Positions 38,004 to 51,627 of a stretch of 64,000 nt of DNA are shown here, piece after piece. Below the pieces are notes generated by a model that was given only the letters and a program-made list of their open reading frames with translations, was not told where the DNA came from and ran no database searches. A program made the translations under genes and the position numbers. Position 1 is the stretch's first letter, and the number at the start of each line of letters is the position of its first letter. Origin of the DNA: Nematostella vectensis (lineage: Eukaryota; Cnidaria; Anthozoa; Actiniaria; Edwardsiidae); contig NC_064035.1 of NCBI RefSeq assembly GCF_932526225.1, positions 64,501 to 128,500 on the forward strand. Direction: 5' to 3'.

Positions 38004-40004
38004 GGGGAGTGTCATGTTTAAGAGATGTGCAATAGCTCTAGAGCCATGACACAATGAACTTCAGTGAAATTCTAATACTGACTTATGAGCTTTTGGTACA
38101 TGTGGGAGACTTTTAACAAAACAAAAAAAATGACCACAAACTGTCAATTAACATAGTTTTCAATATAATATTGCATATTATTTAATAAGGTATTGACAGC
38201 TTTTAAAAAGTTCAACTGTTTGTTGACACTTAAAAGCCTACAATAATCACTGACTCCAGACATGCGCAGTACTATGTTGCTGCCCCTTTAAAGTAAAATA
38301 CAGCTTTACTTAGTCAGCGTAGACAATATTGCGGATTTTGTCAATATTCTAATATGAATATGTCAATATTCTCCCCCCTTACGTCTTTATTTCTATTTAT
38401 TTTATGCTTTTCACATGATACCAAAACAGCGTCTTTTTTCTTCGCAAATTTGATGTCATGTACACAATTAAAGAGATGCGCACGTGCGCATGGCGAGTCC
38501 CCAAGGGACCCAAGACGCCCAAATAGACCTCTATTTTTTGTCATCCACAATCTCGGCGAGCTGTGCGTGGCGTAACCGTATTACAGGCCTGGGATCCTGG
38601 TTATTGTCCTCCCCATTAATGCGCGGGTTGGGATAACCTTGCAAGAGTGTTGTACAGCATATTCGCTCGGAAATATCGGTGCTTGGGGCCTTCGGGTTCT
38701 TCACAGCCTTCCGTAAAAGCCTTGTGCTGCCATACCGATTGGGTAATCCGTATGTATGGTTTCCGTTTTGTTCTTCAGACCGGGTTCGATCCCAGGCCAA
38801 TGGGCGTTTTTTTTATTCGTTTTCTTTCTTTGTGCTTGACCCCCCTAATCCTGATAGGTTTTGCGCAAAAATAATAAAAAAAAGTGAGTTTGCAAAATAA
38901 GCTTGCTGGATTTATTGATTATATGTATTCAATTTGTTCATAGGAAGTTAACAAAAAACACAAAGCAAAGAGTTTGATGAAGTAAACAAGTATGTGAAGT
39001 TTAATGTTCTATTTGAAGGGGTGCATTTTGTACAGGGAAGCATACATAGAATGCTTAACTGGTGGAGAGGGAAGAGGTAAAAGTTTATTGAGCATAATTT
39101 CAACAATAGCAGGGGGAAGAGAGGGGCACTCTCTTCATACAATATTGCAGTTGTTACCTATTATTAAATAAGTTTGTAACATGTCTTTGTTTATTAAGCA
39201 AGGTCTATTTCTGAGACAAGCACACTCAAGTAAGAGCTGTTAAAATAACAGGTGAGTGTTAAAAAAACAATTATCTGATTAGAAAACTAATGTAGATTCC
39301 TTTGCTCCAAATAAGAACAAACTTCATTTTGTTTGTTATTTATGAGGAACGAGATGAGCTCTACAAGGCCAAGAAGAAATATGTATTGCTCATCTAAATT
39401 ATACAAGTAAATAATAATATTAAAAAAGAATTACTGTAAGTAATTAGAGTGGTTTTCATTAACCCGTGAAACAAAGTGTGATAGTTAAACGGTAATAGTT
39501 AGTAAAACACAAAAAAGAACAATAGAATCAGATCACAACAAAGTGTAGTACGCTAAAGCGTAGTTCACGGGTTAATGAAGGTTTTGACATTTCAACCTTA
39601 CATCCACATGAAAGTAATGCCTAATATCGAGTGCCCTACAGTAAGTGTTTTGCAGTCAAGTTGTTTTCTTTTAGTAGGTACAAAATTATTCTAAATAATA
39701 GTAATCATAGCTATGGTCACCACTTACACATATAGAACTTGTAATGAAAAGAAAGAAAAAAAATATATATATGTGCAGTCAAACAACAGAATTGCATGAT
39801 AACCTTGAATATATTGAATAAAGGACTGCAAAAAACATCTTTTGTACTAGTTGCTTGAATTGACCCTTGGCTATTTTTAGCTGAATTCCCCTCCCCCTCT
39901 AAAAAAGAAAATAATAATAATAATAATAGAACAAAACTAAAAAGAAAACAAACACAGCAGAGACCCCCATCAACAATTTTGATTTTTTTTACTTTCCTTT
40001 AAAG
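38004..40004 (+). repeat. satellite unit 20 (mosaic)
   Basis: Class A start, class B centre (CAATATTGCGG, CACGTG palindrome, CTTCAC), and class A 3' part with the CACACTC variant shared with units 17 and 19. Core 38568-38814. Confidence 0.96.
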
Positions 40005-42006
40005 GGGGAGTGTCATGTTTAAGAGATGTGCAATAGCTCTAGAGCCATGACACAATGAACTTCAGTGAAATTCTAATACTGACTTATGAGCTTTTGGTAC
40101 ATGTGGGAGACTTTTAACAAAACAAAAAAAATGACCACAAACTGTCAATTAACATAGTTTTCAATATAATATTGCATATTATTTAATAAGGTATTGACAG
40201 CTTTTAAAAAGTTCAACTGTTTGTTGACACTTAAAAGCCTACAATAATCACTGACTCCAGACATGCGCAGTACTATGTTGCTGCCCCTTTAAAGTAAAAT
40301 ACAGCTTTACTTAGTCAGCGTAGACAAAATTGCGGATTTTGTCAATATTCTAATATGAAGATGTCAATATTCTCCCCCCTTACGTCTTTATTTCTATTTA
40401 TTTTATGCTTTTCACATGATACCAAAACAGCGTCTTTTTTCTTCGCAAATTTGATGTCATGTACACAATTAAAGAGATGCGCCCGTGCGCATGGCGAGTC
40501 CCCAAGGGACCCAAGACGCCCAAATAGACCTCTATTTTTTGTCATCCACAATCTCGGCGAGCTGTGCGTGGCGTAACCGTATTACAGGCCTGGGATCCTG
40601 GTTATTGTCCTTCCCATTAATGCGCGGGTTGGGATAACCTTGCAAGAGTGTTGTACAGCATATTCGCTCGGAAATATCGGTGCTTGGGGCCTTCGGGTTC
40701 TTTACAGCCTTCCGTAAAAGCCTTGTGCTGCCATACCGATTGGGTAATCCGTATGTATGGTTTCCGTTTTGTTCTTCAGACTGGGTTCGATCCCAGGCCA
40801 ATGGGCTTTTTTTTTTAATTCGTTTTTTTTCTTTGTGCTGGACCCCCTCAATCCTGATAGGTTTTGCGCAAAAATAATAAAAAAAAAGTGAGTTTGCAAA
40901 ATAAGCTTGCTAGATTTATTGATTATATGTATTCAATTTGTTCCTAGGAAGTTAACAAAAAACACAAAGCAAAGAGTTTGAGGAAGTAAACAAGTATGTG
41001 AAGTTTAATGTTCTATTTGAAGGGGTGCATTTTGTACAGGGAAGCATACATAGAATGCTTAACTGGTGGAGAGGGAAGAGGTAAAAGTTTATTGAGCATA
41101 ATTTCAACAATAGCAGGGGGAAGAGAGGGGCACTCTCTTCATACAATATTGCAGTTGTTACCTATTATTAAATAAGTTTGTAACATGTCTTTGTTTATTA
41201 AGCAAGGTCTATTTCTGAGACAAGCAAACTCAAGTAAGGCTGTTGAAATAACAGGTGAGTGTTAAAAGAAAAACAATTATCTGATTAGAAAACTACTGTA
41301 GATTCCTTTGCACCAAAATAAGAACAAACTTCATTTTGTTTGTTATTTATGAGGAACGAGATGATCTATACAAAGCCATAAAGAAATATGTATTGCTCAT
41401 CTAAATTATACAAGTAAATAATAATATTAAAAAAGAATTACTGTAAGTAATTAGAGTGGTTTTCATTAACCCGTGAAACAAAGTGTGATAGTTAAACGGT
41501 AATAGTTAGTAAAACACAAAAAAGAACAATAGAATCAGATCACAACAAAGTGTAGTACGCTAAAGCGTAGTTCACGGGTTAATGAAGGTTTTGACATTTC
41601 AACCTTACATCCACATGAAAGTAATGCCTAATATCGAGTGCCCTACAGTAAGTGTTTTGCAGTCAAGTTGTTTTCTTTTAGTAGGTACAAAATTATTCTA
41701 AATAATAGTAATCATAGCTATGGTCACCACTTACACATATAGCACTTGTAATGAAAAGAAAGAAAAAATATATATATGCAGTCAAACAACAGAATTGCAT
41801 GATAACCTTGAATATATTGAATAAAGGACTGCAAAAAAACATCTTTTGTACTAGTTGCTTGAATTGACCCTTGGCTATTTTTAGCTGAATTCCCCTCCCC
41901 CTCTAAAAAGGAAAATAATAATCATAATAGAACAAAACTAAAAAGGAAACAAACACAACAGAGACCTCTACCAACAATTTTGATTTTTTTTTACTTTCCT
42001 TTAAAG
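40005..42006 (+). repeat. satellite unit 21 (mosaic)
   Basis: Matches unit 18 until about 41405. There it switches from class B back to class A for the stretch up to the MITE (AAATAATAATATT, GTAGTACGCT) and then to class B for the tail. At least two switches occur within 600 bp. Core 40569-40816. Confidence 0.96.
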
Positions 42007-44006
42007 GGGGAGTGTCATGTTTAAGAGATTTGCAATAGCTCTAGAGCCCTGACACAATGAACTTCAGTGAAATTCTAATACTGACTTATGAGCTTTTGGT
42101 ACATGTGGGAGACTTTTAACAAAACAAAAAAAATGACCACAAACTGTCAATTAACATAGTTTTCAATATAATATTGCATATTATTTAATAAGGTATTGAC
42201 AGCTTTTAAAAAGTTCAACTGTTTGTTGACACTTAAAAGCCTACAATAAGCACTGACTCCAGACATGCGCAGTACTATGTTGCTGCCCCTTTAAAGTAAA
42301 ATACAGCTTTACTTAGTCAGCGTAGACAATATTGCGGATTTTGTCAATATTCTAATATGAATATGTCAACATTCTCCCCCCTTACGTCTTTATTTCTATT
42401 TATTTTATGCTTTTCACATGATACCAAAACAGCGTCTTTTTTCTTCGCAAATTTGATGTCATGTACACAATTAAAGAGATGCGCACGTGCGCATGGCGAG
42501 TCCCCAAGGGACCCAAGACGCCCAAATAGACCTCTATTTTTTGTCATCCACAATCTCGGCGAGCTGTGCGTGGCGTAACCGTATTACAGGCCTGGGATCC
42601 TGGTTATTGTCCTCCCCATTAATGCGCGGGTTGGGATAACCTTGCAAGAGTGTTGTACAGCATATTCGCTCGGAAATATCGGTGCTTGGGGCCTTCGGGT
42701 TCTTCACAGCCTTCCGTAAAAGCCTTGTGCTGCCATACCGATTGGGTAATCCGTATGTATGGTTTCCGTTTTGTTCTTCAGACCGGGTTCGATCCCAGGC
42801 CAATGGGCGTTTTTTTTATTCGTTTTCTTTCTTTGTGCTTGACCCCCCTAATCCTGATAGGTTTTGCGCAAAAATAAAAAAAAAAAAGTGAGTTTGCAAA
42901 ACAAGCTTGCTGGATTTATTGATTATATGTATTCAATTTGTTCATAGGAAGTTAACAAAAAACACAAAGCAAAGAGTTTGATGAAGTAAACAAGTATGTG
43001 AAGTTTAATGTTCTATTTGAAGGGGTGCATTTTGTACAGGGAAGCATACATAGAATGCTTAACTGGTGGAGAGGGAAGAGGTAAAAGTTTATTGAGCATA
43101 ATTTCAACAATAGCAGGGGGAAGAGAGGGGCACTCTCTTCATACAATATTGCAGTTGTTACCTATTATTAAATAAGTTTGTAACATGTCTTTGTTTATTA
43201 AGCAAGGTCTATTTCTGAGACAAGCAAACTCAAGTAAGAGCTGTTAAAATAACAGGTGAGTGTTAAAAAAACAATTATCTGATTAGAAAACTAATGTAGA
43301 TTCCTTTGCTCCAAATAAGAACAAACTTTATTTTGTTTGTTATTTATGAGGAACGAGATGAGCTCTACAAGGCCAAGAAGAAATATGTATTGCTCATCTA
43401 AATTATACAAGTAAATAATAATATTAAAAAAGAATTACTGTAAGTAATTAGAGTGGTTTTCATTAACCCGTGAAACAAAGTGTGATAGTTAAACGGTAAT
43501 AGTTAGTAAAACACAAAAAAGAACAATAGAATCAGATCACAACAAAGTGTAGTACGCTAAAGCGTAGTTCACGGGTTAATGAAGGTTTTGACATTTCAAC
43601 CTTACATCCACATGAAAGTAATGCCTAATATCGAGTGCCCTACAGTAAGTGTTTTGCAGTCAAGTTGTTTTCTTTTAGTAGGTACAAAATTATTCTAAAT
43701 AATAGTAATCATAGCTATGGTCACCACTTACACATATAGAACTTGTAATGAAAAGAAAGAAAAAAAATATATATATATGCAGTCAAACAACAGAATTGCA
43801 TGATAACCTTGAATATATTGAATAAAGGACTGCAAAAAAACATCTTTTGTACTAGTTGCTTGAATTGACCCTTGGCTATTTTTAGCTGAATTCCCCTCCC
43901 CCTCTAAAAAGGAAAATAATAATCATAATAGAACAAAACTAAAAAGAAAACAAACACAACAGAGACCTCCACCAACAATTTTGATTTTTTTTACTTTCCT
44001 TTAAAG
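42007..44006 (+). repeat. satellite unit 22 (B to A mosaic)
   Basis: Class B core and perfect palindrome. Private changes: GTCAACATTCTCC near 42366 (alters the direct repeat), a 12-A run near 42876 where others read AATAATAAAAA, and AAAACAAGCTTG. Class A from about 43250 with ACTTTATTTTG as in unit 12. Core 42571-42817. Confidence 0.96.
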
Positions 44007-46008
44007 GGGCAGTGTCATGTTTAAGAGATTTGCAATAGCTCTAGAGCCCTGACACAATGAACTTCAGTGAAATTCTAACACTGACTTATGAGCTTTTGGT
44101 ACATGTGGGAGACTTTTAACAAAACAAAAAAAATGACCACAAACTGTCAATTAACATAGTTTTCAATATAATATTGCATATTATTTAATAAGGTATTGAC
44201 AGCTTTTAAAAAGTTCAACTGTTTGTTGACACTTAAAAGCCTACAATAAGCACTGACTCCAGACATGCGCAGTACTATGTTGCTGCCCCTTTAAAGTAAA
44301 ATACAGCTTTACTTAGTCAGCGTAGACAATATTGCGGATTTTGTCAATATTCTAATATGAATATGTCAATATTCTCCCCCCTTACGTCTTTATTTCTATT
44401 TATTTTATGCTTTTCACATGATATCAAAACAGCGTCTTTTTTCTTCGCAAATTTGATGTCATGTACACAATTAAAGAGATGCGCCCGTGCGCATGGCGAG
44501 TCCCCAAGGGACCCAAGACGCCCAAATAGACCTCTATTTTTTGTCATCCACAATCTCGGCGAGCTGTGCGTGGCGTAACCGTATTACAGGCCTGGGATCC
44601 TGGTTATTGTCCTCCCCATTAATGCGCGGGTTGGGATAACCTTGCAAGAGTGTTGTACAGCATATTCGCTCGGAAATATCGGTGCTTGGGGCCTTCGGGT
44701 TCTTTACAGCCTTCCGTAAAAGCCTTGTGCTGCCATACCGATTGGGTAATCCGTATGTATGGTTTCCGTTTTGTTCTTCAGACCGGGTTCGATCCCAGGC
44801 CAATGGGCTTTTTTTTTTATTCGTTTTCTTTCTTTGTGCTTGACCCCCCTAATCCTGATAGGTTTTGCGCAAAAATAATAAAAAAAAGTGAGTTTGCAAA
44901 ATAAGCTTGCTGGATTTATTGATTATATGTATTCAATTTGTTCCTAGGAAGTTAACAAAAAACACAAAGCAAAGAGTTTGAGGAAGTAAACAAGTATGTG
45001 AACTTTAATGTTCTATTTGAAGGGGCGCATTTTGTACAGGGAAGCATACATAGAATGCTTAACTGGTGGAGAGGGGAGTGGTAACAGTTTATTGAGCATA
45101 ATGTCAACAATAGCAGGGGAAGGGAGGGGCACTCTTTTCATACAATATTGCAGTTGTTACCTATTATTAAATAAGTTTGTAAGATATATTTGTTTATTAA
45201 GCAAGGTCTATTTCTGAGACAAGCAAACTCAAGTAAATGCTGTTGAAATAACAGGTGAGTGTTAAAAAAAACAATTATCTGATTAGAAAACTAATGTAGA
45301 TTCCTTTGCACCAAATAAGAACAAACTTCATTTTGTTTGTTATTTATGAGGAACGAGATGAGCTCTACAAGGCTAAGAAGAAATATGTATTGCTCATCTA
45401 AATTATATAAGTAAATAATAATATTAAAAAAGAATTACTGTAAGTAATTAGAGTGGTTTTCATTAACCCGTGAAACAAAGTGTGATAGTTAAACGGTAAT
45501 AGTTAGTAAAACACAAAAAAGAACAATAGAATCAGATCACAACAAAGTGTAATACGCTAAAGCGTAGTTCACGGGTTAATGAAGGTTTTGACATTTCAAC
45601 CTTACATCCACATGAAAGTAATGCCTAATATCGAGTGCCCTACAGTAAGTGTTTTGCAGTCAAGTTGTTTTCTTTTAGTAGGTAAAAAATTATTCTAAAT
45701 AATAGTAATCATAGCTATGGTCACCACTTACACATATAGAACTTGTAATGAAAAGAAAGAAAAAAAATATATATATGCAGTCAAACTACAGAATTGCATG
45801 ATAACCTTGAATATATTGAATAAAGGACTGCAAAAAAACATCTTTTGTACTAGTTGCTTGAATTGACCCTTGGCTATTTTTAGCTGAATTCCCCTCCCCC
45901 TCTAAAAAAGAAAATAATAATAATAATAGAACAAAACTAAAAAGAAAACAAACACAGCAGAGACCCCCACCAACAATTTTGATTTTTTTTTTTTACTTTC
46001 CTTTAAAG
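44007..46008 (+). repeat. satellite unit 23 (first of the 3' subfamily)
   Basis: Begins GGGGCAGTG, which lengthens the inverted ends of the TTAA segment. Subfamily markers are GGGGCGCATTTTG, GAGGGGAGTGGTAACAG, GCATAATGTCAAC, AGGGGAAGGGAGGGG and GTAAGATATATTTG. They recur only in units 27 and 29, with some in 24, 28 and 30. Core 44571-44818. Confidence 0.96.
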
Positions 46009-47625
46009 GGGGAGTGTCATGTTTAAGAGATGTGCAATAGCTCTAGAGCCCTGACACAATGAACTTCAGTGAAATTCTAATACTGACTTATGAGCTTTTG
46101 GTACATGTGGGAGACTTTAAACAAAACAAAAAAAAAATGACCACAAACTGTCAATTAACATAGTTTTCAATATAATATTGCATATTATTTAATAAGGTAT
46201 TGACAGCTTTTAAAAAGTTCAACTGTTTGTAGACACTTAAAAGCCTACAATAATCACTGACTCCAGACATGCGCAGTACTATGTTGCTGCCCCTTTAAAG
46301 TAAAATACAGCTTTACTTAGTCAGCGTAGACAATATTGCGGATTTTGTCAATATTCTAATATGAATATGTCAATATTCTCCCCCCTTACGTCTTTATTTC
46401 TATTTATTTTATGCTATTCACATGATACCAAAACAGCGTCTTTTTTCTTCGCTAATTTGATGTCATGTACACAATAAAAGAGATGCGCCCGTGCGCATGG
46501 CGAGTCCCCAAGTGACCCAAGACGCCCAAATAGACCTCTATTTTTTGTCATCCACAATCTCGGCGAGCTGTGCGTGGCGTAACCGTATTACAGGCCTGGG
46601 ATCCTGGTTATTGTCCTCCCCATTAATGCGCGGGTTGGGATAACCTTGCAAGAGTGCTGTACAGCATATTCGCTCGGAAATATCGGTGCTTGGGGCATTC
46701 GGGTTCTTTACAGCCTTCCGTAAAAGCCTTGTGCTGCCATACCGATTGGGTAATCCGTATGTATGGTTTCCGTTTTGTTCTTCAGACCGGGTTCGATCCC
46801 AGGCTAATGGGCTTTTTTTTTAAATCGTTTTTTTTCTTTGTGCTGGACCCCCTTAATCCTGATAGGTTTTGCGCAAAAATAATAAAAAAAAATGAGTTTG
46901 CAAAATAAGCTTGCTAGATTTATTGAAAATATGTATTCAATTTGTTCCTAGGAAGTTAACAAAAAACACAAAGCAAAGAGTTTGAGGAAGTAAACAAGTA
47001 TGTGAACTTTAATGTTCTATTTGAAGGGGTGCATTTTGTACAGGGAAGCATACATAGAATGCTTAACTGGTGGAGAGGGAAGAGGTAAAAGTTTATTGAG
47101 CATAATTTCAACAATAGCAAGGGGAAGAGAGGGGCACTCTCTTCATACAATATTGCAGTTGTTACCTATTATTAAATAAGTTTGTAAGATATATTTGTTT
47201 ATTAAGCAAGGTTTATTTCGGAGACAAGCAAACTCAAGTAAGAGCTGTTGAAATAACAGGTGAGTGTTAAAAAAACAACAATTATCTGATTAGAAAACTA
47301 ATGTAGATTCCTTTGCACCAAATAAGAACAAACTTCATTTTGTTTGTTATTTATGAGGAACGAGATGAGCTCTACAAGGCCAAGAAGAAATATGTTTTGC
47401 TCATCTAAATTATACAAGTAAATAATAATATTAAAAAAGAATTACTGTAAGTAGACAGCGTAGACAAAAGATTTGCAATAGCTCTAGAGCCCTGACACAA
47501 TGAACTTCAGTGAAATTCTAATACTGACTTATGAGCTTTTGGTACATGTGGGAGACTTTAAACAAAACAAAAAAAATGACCACAAACTGTCAATTAACAT
47601 AGTTTTCAATAAAAATAAAACAAAG
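46009..47625 (+). repeat. satellite unit 24 (truncated, 1617 bp)
   Basis: Normal order until ACTGTAAGTA at 47453. The MITE and the whole 3' quarter are then missing and a 172-bp rearranged patch follows before the next unit. Markers: GCTATTCACATG, CCAAGTGACCC, GGGGCATTCGGG, CAGGCTAATGGG and ATTGAAAATATG. Units 28 and 30 are near copies. Core 46575-46821; the GCTAATGG change makes the end pair of the closing stem G-U. Confidence 0.96.
47454..47625 (+). repeat. rearranged 5' patch at end of unit 24
   Basis: Reads GACAGCGTAGACAAAA (like unit positions about 311-326), then unit positions 21-161 (GATTTGCAATAGC to TTTTCAAT), then AAAAATAAAACAA, then the next unit start. Unit material has been joined out of order here, together with loss of the normal 3' quarter. 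The same patch is at 55073-55244 and 58691-58862. Confidence 0.93.
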
Positions 47626-49621
47626 GGGGAGTGTCATGTTTAAGAGAATTGCAATAGCTCTAGAGCCCTGACACAATGAACTTCAGTGAAATTCTAATAC
47701 TGACTTATGAGCTTTTGGTACATGTGGGAGAGTTTAAACAAAACAAAAAAATGACCACAAACTGTCAATTAACATAGTTTTCAATATAATATTGCATATT
47801 ATTTAATAAGGTATTGACAGCTTTTAAAAAGTTCAACTGTTTGTAGACACTTAAAATCCTACAATAATCACTGACTCCAGACATGCGCAGTACTATGTTG
47901 CTGCCCCTTTAAAGTAAAATACAGCTTTACTTAGTCAGCGTAGACAAAATTGCGGATTTTGTCAATATTCTAATATGAAGATGTCAATATTCTCCCCCCT
48001 TACGTCTTTATTTCTATTTATTTTATGATTTTCACATGATACCAAAACAGCGTTTTTTTCTTCGCTAATTTGATGTCATGTACACAATAAAACAGATGCG
48101 CCCGTGCGCATGGCGAGTCCCCAAGGGACCCAAGACGCCCAAATAGACCTCTATTTTTTGTCATCCACAATCTCGGCGAGCTGTGCGTGGCGTAACCGTA
48201 TTACAGGCCTGGGATCCTGGTTATTGTCCTCCCCATTAATGCGCGGGTTGGGATAACCTTGCAAGAGTGTTGTACAGCATATTCGCTCGGAAATATCGGT
48301 GCTTGGGGCCTTCGGGTTCTTTACAGCCTTCCGTAAAAGCCTTGTGCTGCCATACCGATTGGGTAATCCGTATGTATGGTTTCCGTTTTGTTCTTCAGAC
48401 TGGGTTCGATCCCAGGCCAATGGGCTTTTTTTTTTAATTCGTTTTTTTTCTTTGTGCTTGACCCCCTTAATCCTGATAGGTTTTGCGCAAAAATAATAAA
48501 AAAAAAGTGAGTTTGCAAAATAAGCTTGCTAGATTTATTGATTATATGTATTCAATTTGTTCCTAGGAAGTTAACAAAAAACACAAAGCAAAGAGTTTGA
48601 GGAAGTAAACAAGTATGTGAACTTTAATGTTGTATTTGAAGGGGTGCATTTTGTACAGGGAAGCATACATAGAATGCTTAACTGGTGGAGAGGGAAGAGG
48701 TAAAAGTTTATTGAGCATAATTTCAACAATAGCAGGGGGAAGAGAGGGGCACTCTCTTCATACAATATTGCAGTTGTTACCTATTATTAAATAAGTTTGT
48801 AACATGTCTTTGTTTATTAAGCAAGGTCTATTTCTGAGACAAGCAAACTCAAGTAAGAGCTGTTAAAATAACAGGTGAGTGTTAAAAAAACAATTATCTG
48901 ATTAGAAAACTAATGTAGATTCCTTTGCTCCAAGTAAGAACAAACTTCATTTTGTTTGTTATTTATGAGGAACGAGATTAGCTCTACAAGGCCAAGAAGA
49001 AATATGTATTGCTCATCTAAATTATACAAGTAAATAATAATATTAAAAAAGAATTACTGTAAGTAATTAGAGTGGTTTTCATTAACCCGTGAAACAAAGT
49101 GTGATAGTTAAACGGTAATAGTTAGTAAAACACAAAAAAGAACAATAGAATCAGATCACAACAAAGTGTAGTACGCTAAAGCGTAGTTCACGGGTTAATG
49201 AAGGTTTTGACATTTCAACCTTACATCCACATGAAAGTAATGCCTAATATCGAGTGCCCTACAGTAAGTGTTTTGCAGTCAAGTTGTTTTCTTTTAGTAG
49301 GTAAAAAATTATTCTAAATAATAGTAATCATAGCTATGGTCACCACTTACACATATAGCACTTGTAATGAAAAGAAAGAAAAAATATATATATGCAGTCA
49401 AACAACAGAATTGCATGATAACCTTGAATATATTGAATAAAGGACTGCAAAAAAACATCTTTTGTACTAGTTGCTTGAATTGACCCTTGGCTATTTTTAG
49501 CTGAAGTCCCCTCCCCCTCTAAAAAGGAAAATAATAATCATAATAGAACAAAACTAAAAAGAAAACAAACACAACAGAGACCTCCACCAACAATTTTGAT
49601 TTTTTTTACTTTCCTTTAAAG
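47626..49621 (+). repeat. satellite unit 25 (carries the empty target site)
   Basis: Starts with AGAGAATTGCAATAGC. It has GGGAGAGTTTAAACAAAAC at 47727-47745, the uninterrupted counterpart of the transposon insertion site in unit 31 (TTAA at 47734-47737). Other markers: AAATCCTACAATAATC, GCGTTTTTTTCTTCGC, AATAAAACAGATG, GTTGTATTTG and CTGAAGTCCCC. Core 48188-48435. Confidence 0.96.
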
Positions 49622-51627
49622 GGGCAGTGTCATGTTTAAGAGATTTGCAATAGCTCTAGAGCCCTGACACAATGAACTTCAGTGAAATTCTAACACTGAC
49701 TTATGAGCTTTTGGTACATGTGGGAGACTTTAAACAAAACAAAAAAAATGACCACAAACTGTCAATTAACATAGTTTTCAATATAATATTGCATATTATT
49801 TAATAAGGTATTGACAGCTTTTAAAAAGTTCAACTGTTTGTTGACACTTAAAATCCTACAATAATCACTGACTCCAGACATGCGCAGTACTATGTTGCTG
49901 CCCCTTTAAAGTAAAATACAGCTTTACTTAGTCAGCGTAGACAAAATTGCGGATTTTGTCAATATTCTAATATGAAGATGTCAATATTCTCCCCCCTTAC
50001 GTCTTTATTTCTATTTATTTTATGATTTTCACATGATACCAAAACAGCGTTTTTTTCTTCGCTAATTTGATGTCATGTACACAATAAAACAGATGCGCCC
50101 GTGCGCATGGCGAGTCCCCAAGGGACCCAAGACGCCCAAATAGACCTCTATTTTTTGTCATCCACAATCTCGGCGAGCTGTGCGTGGCGTAACCGTATTA
50201 CAGGCCTGGGATCCTGGTTATTGTCCTCCCCATTAATGCGCGGGTTGGGATAACCTTGCAAGAGTGTTGTACAGCATATTCGCTCGGAAATATCGGTGCT
50301 TGGGGCCTTCGGGTTCTTTACAGCCTTCCGTAAAAGCCTTGTGCTGCCATACCGATTGGGTAATCCGTATGTATGGTTTCCGTTTTGTTCTTCAGACTGG
50401 GTTCGATCCCAGGCCAATGGGCTTTTTTTTTTAATTCGTTTTTTTTCTTTGTGCTGGACCCCCTTAATCCTGATAGGTTTTGCGCAAAAATAATAAAAAA
50501 AAAGTGAGTTTGCAAAATAAGCTTGCTAGATTTATTGATTATATGTATTCAATTTGTTCCTAGGAAGTTAACAAAAAACACAAAGCAAAGAGTTTGAGGA
50601 AGTAAACAAGTATGTGAACTTTAATGTTGTATTTGAAGGGGTGCATTTTGTACAGGGAAGCATACATAGAATGCTTAACTGGTGGAGAGGGAAGAGGTAA
50701 AAGTTTATTGAGCATAATTTCAACAATAGCAGGGGGAAGAGAGGGGCACTCTCTTCATACAATATTGCAGTTGTTACCTATTATTAAATAAGTTTGTAAC
50801 ATGTCTTTGTTTATTAAGCAAGGTCTATTTCTGAGACAAGCAAACTCAAGTAAGGCTGTTGAAATAACAGGTGAGTGTTAAAAGAAAAACAATTATCTGA
50901 TTAGAAAACTACTGTAGATTCCTTTGCACCAAAATAAGAACAAACTTCATTTTGTTTGTTATTTATGAGGAACGAGATGATCTATACAAAGCCATAAAGA
51001 AATATGTATTGCTCATCTAAATTATACAAGTAAATGATAATATTAAAAAAGAACTACTGTAAGTAATTAGAGTGGTTTTCATTAACCCGTGAAACAAAGT
51101 GTGATAGTTAAACGGTAATAGTTAGTAAAACACAAAAAAGAACAATAGAATCAGATCACAACAAAGTGTAATACGCTAAAGCGTAGTTCACGGGTTAATG
51201 AAGGTTTTGACATTTCAACCTTACATCCACATGAAAGTAATGCCTAATATCGAGTGCCCTACAGTAAGTGTTTTGCAGTCAAGTTGTTTTCTTTTAGTAG
51301 GTACAAAATTATTCTAAATAATAGTAATCATAGCTATGGTCACCACTTACACATATAGAACTTGTAATGAAAAGAAAGAAAAAAAATATATATATATGCA
51401 GTCAAACAACAGAATTGCATGATAACCTTGAATATATTGAATAAAGGACTGCAAAAAAACATCTTTTGTACTAGTTGCTTGAATTGACCCTTGGTTATTT
51501 TTAGCTGAATTCCCCTCCCCCTCTAAAAAAGAAAATAATAATAATAATAGAACAAAACTATTAAGAAAACAAACACAGCAGAGACCCCCACCAACAATTT
51601 TGATTTTTTTTTTACTTTCATTTAAAG
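49622..51627 (+). repeat. satellite unit 26
   Basis: Close to unit 25 in its first 1200 bp, but it opens GGGGCAGTG and has TCTAACACTG like unit 23. It becomes class B near 50850 and has GGTTATTTTTAGC near 51492 and CTATTAAGAAAAC near 51558 as private changes. Core 50185-50432. Confidence 0.96.
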
